A stretch of DNA of 64,000 bases from Ruminococcus sp. (GTDB taxonomy: Bacteria; Bacillota; Clostridia; Oscillospirales; Acutalibacteraceae): NCBI GenBank assembly GCA_017411385.1, contig JAFQQF010000003.1, positions 62,001-126,000 of the forward strand. Reading direction: 5' to 3'. Numbering within the stretch: the first letter of the stretch is position 1; the number at the start of each line of letters is the position of its first letter. Positions 60,237 to 64,000 of this stretch are shown piece by piece. The notes beneath the pieces are model-generated. The model was not told the DNA's origin and ran no database searches. It was given only the letters and a program-made list of their open reading frames with translations. A program made the translations under genes and the position numbers.

Positions 60237-61616
60237 TTAGGTTTCGCCGTTGTCGGACTCTGAGTCTGAACTTATGATAGTGTCATCTGACTTTGCATTA
60301 ACTGACATCTCAGGTTCTGTGTCTGGTTCGGCACTTGTATCAGTCAGAAGTTCTGTTTTTATTTCATCCGTGGCAATCACATCTTCACTAAGCTTGGAGT
60401 AAATGAATTTCTGCTTTGTGTAAAGACTTGCCTTGCCTGAAAGCAGGAAGCTTATAATGGCAGAAAGTGCAAAGAAAATCATACCCTCTGAGCCGAACAG
60501 CTCAATGCAGATTATCATAGTTGCAAGAGGACAGTTTGTAACTCCGCAGAACAAAGCCGCAATGCCTAATGCCGCACCAAACCCCGGATCAAGTCCAAGA
60601 AGTATTGCCAGCGACCCGCCTAAGGTGCCGCCAATGAACATAGTAGGAACAATCTCTCCGCCTTTGTAGCCTGCGCCGACGGTTATGGCGGTGAAAAGAA
60701 TTTTCAGGGCAAAAGCCTCAAAGCGTACCTCACCGTGAGTGAAGATATGATGAATAATATTAACTCCGCCGCCGTTGTAGTCCATACTGCCAACCGCCAT
60801 AGTCAGCAGGAGAATTATCGTACCTCCAACGGCAATTCGCAGGAATTCGTTTTTAAAGAACCTTCTGAACAGCTTTTCAGAAGTGTGCAGGGCAAGGCAG
60901 AACAGAATGCTGACGAGAGCACAAACAATGGCAACCACAATGACCTTCCACATTATGCCAAGCTGCATTTCGGGAACACTTTGTAAGGGAAAGCTTTCGG
61001 GAGTAACACCAAGGGTGGTGGAAATCCAGAAAGCAGTAATGCTTGCAATGATACAAGGGAAGAATGCCGCTGAGCATACACGCCCTACGCTTACAACCTC
61101 TAATGCAAAAACGCAAGCACCCAAAGGGGTACCGAAGAGTGCCGAGAACACGGCACCCATACCGCACATAGTCAGCACGTGCCTTGATTTTTCGTTAAGG
61201 TGCAGAAGTCTGCACAGCATAGAAGAAATACTTCCGCCTAATTGCAACGCCGCACCTTCTCTGCCGGCTGAGCCGCCGAAAAGGTGAGTAATAACCGAGC
61301 CAATGAAGATAGCAGGGAAGAGAAGAGCAGGCACGGTTTTTTCTGTGCGTATACTTTCAAGTACGCGGTTAGTGCCCACGTCAGATACCCTGCACAGCTT
61401 GTATATAGCAACTGACAACATACCTCCCAGAGGAAGTAACGCAACCAGCCAGTAGTTATCGCTTCTCAAGTCTGTCACAAAGCTCAAAGCTTTTGAGAAC
61501 AAAAAACCTACAGGACCGCACAATGCACCCACAAAGCTTCCTAGTAAAAGCCATTTCAGAAAGGTGAGAGTATAGTCCTTCATATTGATTAATACAGATT
61601 TTGTTTTATCCCACAT
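60237..61616 (-). CDS. ClC-family anion channel/antiporter
   Basis: 459 residues from ATG 61616; a GTG at 61625 is possible. Ten or more membrane helices, then an acidic tail of about 60 residues rich in Ser, Asp and Glu. ClC motifs: 'GGSAGREGAALQLGG' with the gating Glu of GREG, and 'GAGYKGGEIVPTMFIGGTLGG' for the later anion site. At the first anion motif the chain reads 'DVGTNRVLESI' instead of GSGIP. That variant and 'G-KGGE--P--FIG' recall the fluoride-selective CLC-F branch; a chloride or nitrate transporter is equally possible. Single gene. Confidence 0.87.
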   Translation of the reverse strand: MWDKTKSVLINMKDYTLTFLKWLLLGSFVGALCGPVGFLFSKALSFVTDLRSDNYWLVALLPLGGMLSVAIYKLCRVSDVGTNRVLESIRTEKTVPALLFPAIFIGSVITHLFGGSAGREGAALQLGGSISSMLCRLLHLNEKSRHVLTMCGMGAVFSALFGTPLGACVFALEVVSVGRVCSAAFFPCIIASITAFWISTTLGVTPESFPLQSVPEMQLGIMWKVIVVAIVCALVSILFCLALHTSEKLFRRFFKNEFLRIAVGGTIILLLTMAVGSMDYNGGGVNIIHHIFTHGEVRFEAFALKILFTAITVGAGYKGGEIVPTMFIGGTLGGSLAILLGLDPGFGAALGIAALFCGVTNCPLATMIICIELFGSEGMIFFALSAIISFLLSGKASLYTKQKFIYSKLSEDVIATDEIKTELLTDTSAEPDTEPEMSVNAKSDDTIISSDSESDNGET

Positions 61617-61646
61617 ATTTCTCACTTCTTTTTCAAATTCCGACTG

Positions 61647-61676
61647 ATTATACCACGAAAGCCTAGTTTATGTAAA
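61647..61676 (-). promoter_or_regulatory. Promoter of the ClC gene
   Basis: Minus strand: TTTACA (61676-61671), 18-base spacer, TATAAT (61652-61647). Confidence 0.65.
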
Positions 61677-61696
61677 GGCTATATTAAATAATATGC

Positions 61697-61725
61697 TTGT
61701 TGAAAAAGTTAGTTTGTGCTAAAAT
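61697..61725 (+). promoter_or_regulatory. Promoter of the thioesterase gene
   Basis: TTGTTG (61697-61702), 17-base spacer, TAAAAT (61720-61725). Confidence 0.55.
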
Positions 61726-61753
61726 GTATAAAGAATTTACAGGAGGTATTATT

Positions 61754-62482
61754 ATGGAAAACATATTGATAAAAACCTATACTGTTCCCATAAGTGCTTG
61801 CGATAATAATGGTGTTTTCAGTATTGCAGGTATTTTTGATTTATTTATGGATATGGCTACTGAGCACGCTGCCTTTTTAAACCTTGGTATGGATGACTTG
61901 TCACAGAAGGATTGCTTCTGGGTTGCCGCAAAGTCAAGGGTGCAGTTCTCAAAAAGGCCCAAAATGCTGGAGGAGGTCACCGTTTCTACTTGGCCGGAAA
62001 AACCCGGTAATATCCGTTATAACAGATACTACACCATAGCCTCGGGTGATGATATAATCGTAAAGGGAAAAACCGAGTGGACAATTCTTGATAAGCACAC
62101 AGGCAGACCTAAAAAGTCTGCAGAGGTTTATCCTTCTGACCTTGAGCATAGGGAAGAGGTTGTGTGTGAAGAGCCTTTTGCAAGAATAAATACAGATTTT
62201 TCAGATGCCGAGGAAATTTTGAAATACAAAGTTACATCCCGTGATATTGATGTAGCTCAGCATATGAATAATGTGGCATACATAAGAGCCGTGCTCAGTG
62301 CGTTTTCCTGCAAAGAGCTGGAGAATATGAGCATAAGTGAATTAGAGATTGCTTACAGAGCTCAGTGCTATGAGGGTGAGAGTATCTCAATCCGCAGACG
62401 CCGCGTAGAAAATGTATTAGAAATCGGAGTTCTGAAGGAAGACGGCAAAACTGCCACTACCCTCAGACTGACAGTTGAATGA
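61754..62482 (+). CDS. Acyl-ACP thioesterase
   Basis: 242 residues from ATG 61754, seven bases after AGGAGG. It hydrolyses acyl-ACP to end fatty acid synthesis or recover fatty acids. Two hot-dog folds: the first with 'LFMDMATEHAAFLNLG' and 'VAAKSRVQFSKRPKMLEEVTVSTWP', the second with 'SRDIDVAQHMNNVAYIRAV'. In plant enzymes the D-x-N-x-H triad of this second motif is catalytic; here Asp and His remain but the Asn position reads Ala, so the mechanism may lean on other residues. C-terminal 'RAQCYEGESI' is as expected. Confidence 0.88.
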   Translation: MENILIKTYTVPISACDNNGVFSIAGIFDLFMDMATEHAAFLNLGMDDLSQKDCFWVAAKSRVQFSKRPKMLEEVTVSTWPEKPGNIRYNRYYTIASGDDIIVKGKTEWTILDKHTGRPKKSAEVYPSDLEHREEVVCEEPFARINTDFSDAEEILKYKVTSRDIDVAQHMNNVAYIRAVLSAFSCKELENMSISELEIAYRAQCYEGESISIRRRRVENVLEIGVLKEDGKTATTLRLTVE

Positions 62483-62486
62483 CATA

Positions 62487-62523
62487 TAAAAAAGGAACTC
62501 TTTTAAAAAGAGTTCCTTTTTGC
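62487..62523. terminator. Bidirectional terminator
   Basis: AAAAGGAACTCTTT and AAGAGTTCCTTTT form a nearly perfect hairpin between two converging genes, with A-run and T-run on opposite sides. Confidence 0.88.
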
Positions 62524-62534
62524 ATCTATATTTA

Positions 62535-63017
62535 TTATGCTCTTTTGTTACCACAACCTGAACAGAACAAATCGCCATCTCTGAACTTCTTGCCGCATTT
62601 TGTGCAGAAAGCACACAGCTCGGGTTCAGTATCTTCCTGAACAGCGGTTGCATCAACTACTTTTTCAGCAGGTACTTCTTCTACAGCTGCGGCAACATCC
62701 TCAGCCTCAGCAGTAACAGCCTCTGTGGTTGCTTCAACAGCGGTAACTTCAGCTTTAGGTGCTGTAGCAGGGCTTACACCCTCGTTATCAATCTGAGCTG
62801 TGTGTGCGTAAGTGACGTTACCTGTCTGCTGTCCGTCAATAGCGTAGCTTTCGTTGTGTCGGTTGGGTGTGTTGCACTTGGGGCAATACACAAATCCGTC
62901 TGCAAACCAAGGACGGAATCCGAGAATTTCATCTGTGTACTTAAAAACTGTTTTGCATTCTCTGCATTCCTGACGGTAAGTAAGTCCGCTGTGCCATTGA
63001 GCTCTCTGGTATCCCAT
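62535..63017 (-). CDS. Protein with N- and C-terminal zinc ribbons
   Basis: 160 residues from ATG 63017, seven bases after AAAGGATG. N-terminal zinc ribbon: 'CRECKTVFKYTDEILGF' with 'YCPKCNTPN'. A middle stretch of about 65 residues is made mostly of Ala, Glu, Val and Thr and looks like a flexible linker. C-terminal zinc ribbon: 'FCTKCGKKFRDGDLFCSGCG'. Such proteins may bind nucleic acids or proteins; no specific role can be given. Single gene. Confidence 0.75.
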   Translation of the reverse strand: MGYQRAQWHSGLTYRQECRECKTVFKYTDEILGFRPWFADGFVYCPKCNTPNRHNESYAIDGQQTGNVTYAHTAQIDNEGVSPATAPKAEVTAVEATTEAVTAEAEDVAAAVEEVPAEKVVDATAVQEDTEPELCAFCTKCGKKFRDGDLFCSGCGNKRA

Positions 63018-63170
63018 ATTATAACATCCTTTCGGTTTCATACATTACTTTCATAATAGCGTAATTTGTTGTATTAGTCAAGGAAATTTCACGATAAATG
63101 AGCGTGAGTGTTTAATTTTGTTATTTTGTGTGTTATACTGTAAAGTAAAGAATCGATGGAGGTGAAAGCT

Positions 63171-64000
63171 ATGCCAAAGAAAGCGTATCTGGAAATTACA
63201 AACCTCTGCAATCTTTCTTGCAGTTTTTGTCACGGCACCAAAAGAGAATCAAGGTTTATTTCTGTTGAGGAATTTAAAACAGCGGCGCAAAGGCTCAGGT
63301 GCTTTGCCGATTATTTGTATTTTCATCTTTTGGGCGAACCCTTGCTTCACCCCGATTTGAGTGAGTTGTTTCAAATTTCGGGTGAGCTTGGATTCAAGGT
63401 TAACATTACAACCAACGGCACCTTACTCCGTGAAAAATCACAGGTGCTTTTGAATGCTTCCGCGCTTCATAAGGTAAGCATTTCACTTCACTGCTACGAG
63501 GTCAACTCCTTAGGTGTTAGTCTGGAAGAATACCTTGATATGTGCTTTGATTTTTGCATACAGGCAAAGCAAAAGGGCATAGTGTGCGTAATGCGTCTTT
63601 GGAACAAGGGTGGATATGATACCCTTAATAATGAGATTCTACTGAGAATGCACTCACGTTTTCAAGAGAAATGGAAAAAACTGTATTCAGGCTATAAATT
63701 GGAGGAATACGTTTTCCTTGAGTGGGGTGAGCTTTTTGATTGGCCCGATATAGAAGCTGAGGATTTCGGCTCAGACCATTCCTGCTATGGTTTGCGTGAC
63801 CAAGTCGGAGTGCTCTGTGACGGCTCGGTGGTGCCTTGTTGCCTTGACAGCGAGGGTACAATAACTCTTGGCAATATATTCGAGTCACCGCTTGAAGAAA
63901 TCCTTGAAGGACAAAGAGCACAAGAACTCAAAAAATCCTTTCAGACAAGAAATGTTCAGGAGCCTTTGTGCCGTCGTTGCGGATACGCCGCAAAATTCAG
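63171..64000 (+). CDS. Radical SAM protein with SPASM-like C-terminus (partial)
   Basis: 276 codons from ATG 63171, seven bases after GGAGGTG, open to the window edge. The radical SAM cluster motif 'CNLSCSFC' (CX3CX2C) starts at residue 13, with 'LLGEPLLHPDL' as the GE motif and 'ITTNGTLL' as the later strand. After residue about 215 comes 'CDGSVVPCCLDSEGTITLGNIFE' and then 'CRRCGYAAKF', which look like the auxiliary cluster-binding SPASM domain used by peptide- and protein-modifying enzymes. No precursor peptide is visible beside it in the window, and substrate is unknown. Confidence 0.85.
   Translation, partial: MPKKAYLEITNLCNLSCSFCHGTKRESRFISVEEFKTAAQRLRCFADYLYFHLLGEPLLHPDLSELFQISGELGFKVNITTNGTLLREKSQVLLNASALHKVSISLHCYEVNSLGVSLEEYLDMCFDFCIQAKQKGIVCVMRLWNKGGYDTLNNEILLRMHSRFQEKWKKLYSGYKLEEYVFLEWGELFDWPDIEAEDFGSDHSCYGLRDQVGVLCDGSVVPCCLDSEGTITLGNIFESPLEEILEGQRAQELKKSFQTRNVQEPLCRRCGYAAKF

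Overview
The window looks like a low-to-mid GC Gram-positive anaerobe of the class Clostridia, probably a gut commensal of the Ruminococcaceae/Oscillospiraceae type. This is inferred from gene content: a ctsR-mcsA-mcsB-clpC operon, HisZ plus short HisG with a PHP-type HisK, a YerC (TrpR-like) gene heading the his operon, a YtrA-like GntR/ABC operon, oxygen-sensitive Hdr-type iron-sulfur enzymes and strong Shine-Dalgarno sites. No rRNA gene is present, so the species cannot be named.

Bases 1 to about 12,760 are the right part of an AT-rich integrated element. It carries a Mor-like regulator, a 1,754-residue membrane-anchored collagen-like protein with a leucine-rich C-terminus, a run of small accessory genes (DUF960-like, DUF1643-like, unknowns), a D5/P4-type primase-helicase flanked by two paralogous small genes, and a tyrosine integrase. 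The integrase faces the 3' end of a tRNA-Leu(GAG) gene, the probable attachment site. The left end is outside the window.

Bases 13,074-21,436 hold one operon for the whole shikimate pathway and its Phe/Tyr branches: aroF, tyrA, aroB, aroA, aroC, pheA, an aroE-aroK fusion, aroQ. Its leader encodes a 19-residue peptide with ten Tyr/Phe codons, followed by mutually exclusive hairpins and a terminator, a complete-looking attenuator. Stress genes follow: htpG, then ctsR-mcsA-mcsB-clpC behind CtsR-like operators, then a lipoprotein.

Bases 29,074-37,669 (minus strand) are a complete histidine operon in transcription order yerC, hisZ, hisG, hisD, hisC, hisB, hisH, hisA, hisF, hisIE, hisK, with a perfect dyad just downstream of its promoter. 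sfsA follows.

Bases 38,719-51,353 are the most striking part. One 12-gene operon, preceded by a near-consensus Rex (NADH-sensing) operator, encodes a malate dehydrogenase-like enzyme (LDH family with Arg at the specificity position), fumarase, HdrB, HdrC, HdrA, an MvhD/FlxD-like protein, two iron-sulfur proteins, an FAD/NAD-binding subunit, a [2Fe-2S]/[4Fe-4S] protein, a soluble fumarate reductase-like flavoprotein and an AspT-family carrier. Together these suggest a cytoplasmic NADH-driven, possibly electron-bifurcating oxaloacetate-to-succinate route with succinate export.

The remaining part (51,413-64,000) has a self-regulated GntR/ABC operon, a Ca2+-type P-ATPase, a HAD phosphatase, a membrane S41 peptidase, a small unknown protein, a ClC channel/antiporter, an acyl-ACP thioesterase, a zinc-ribbon protein and a radical SAM gene cut by the window edge.
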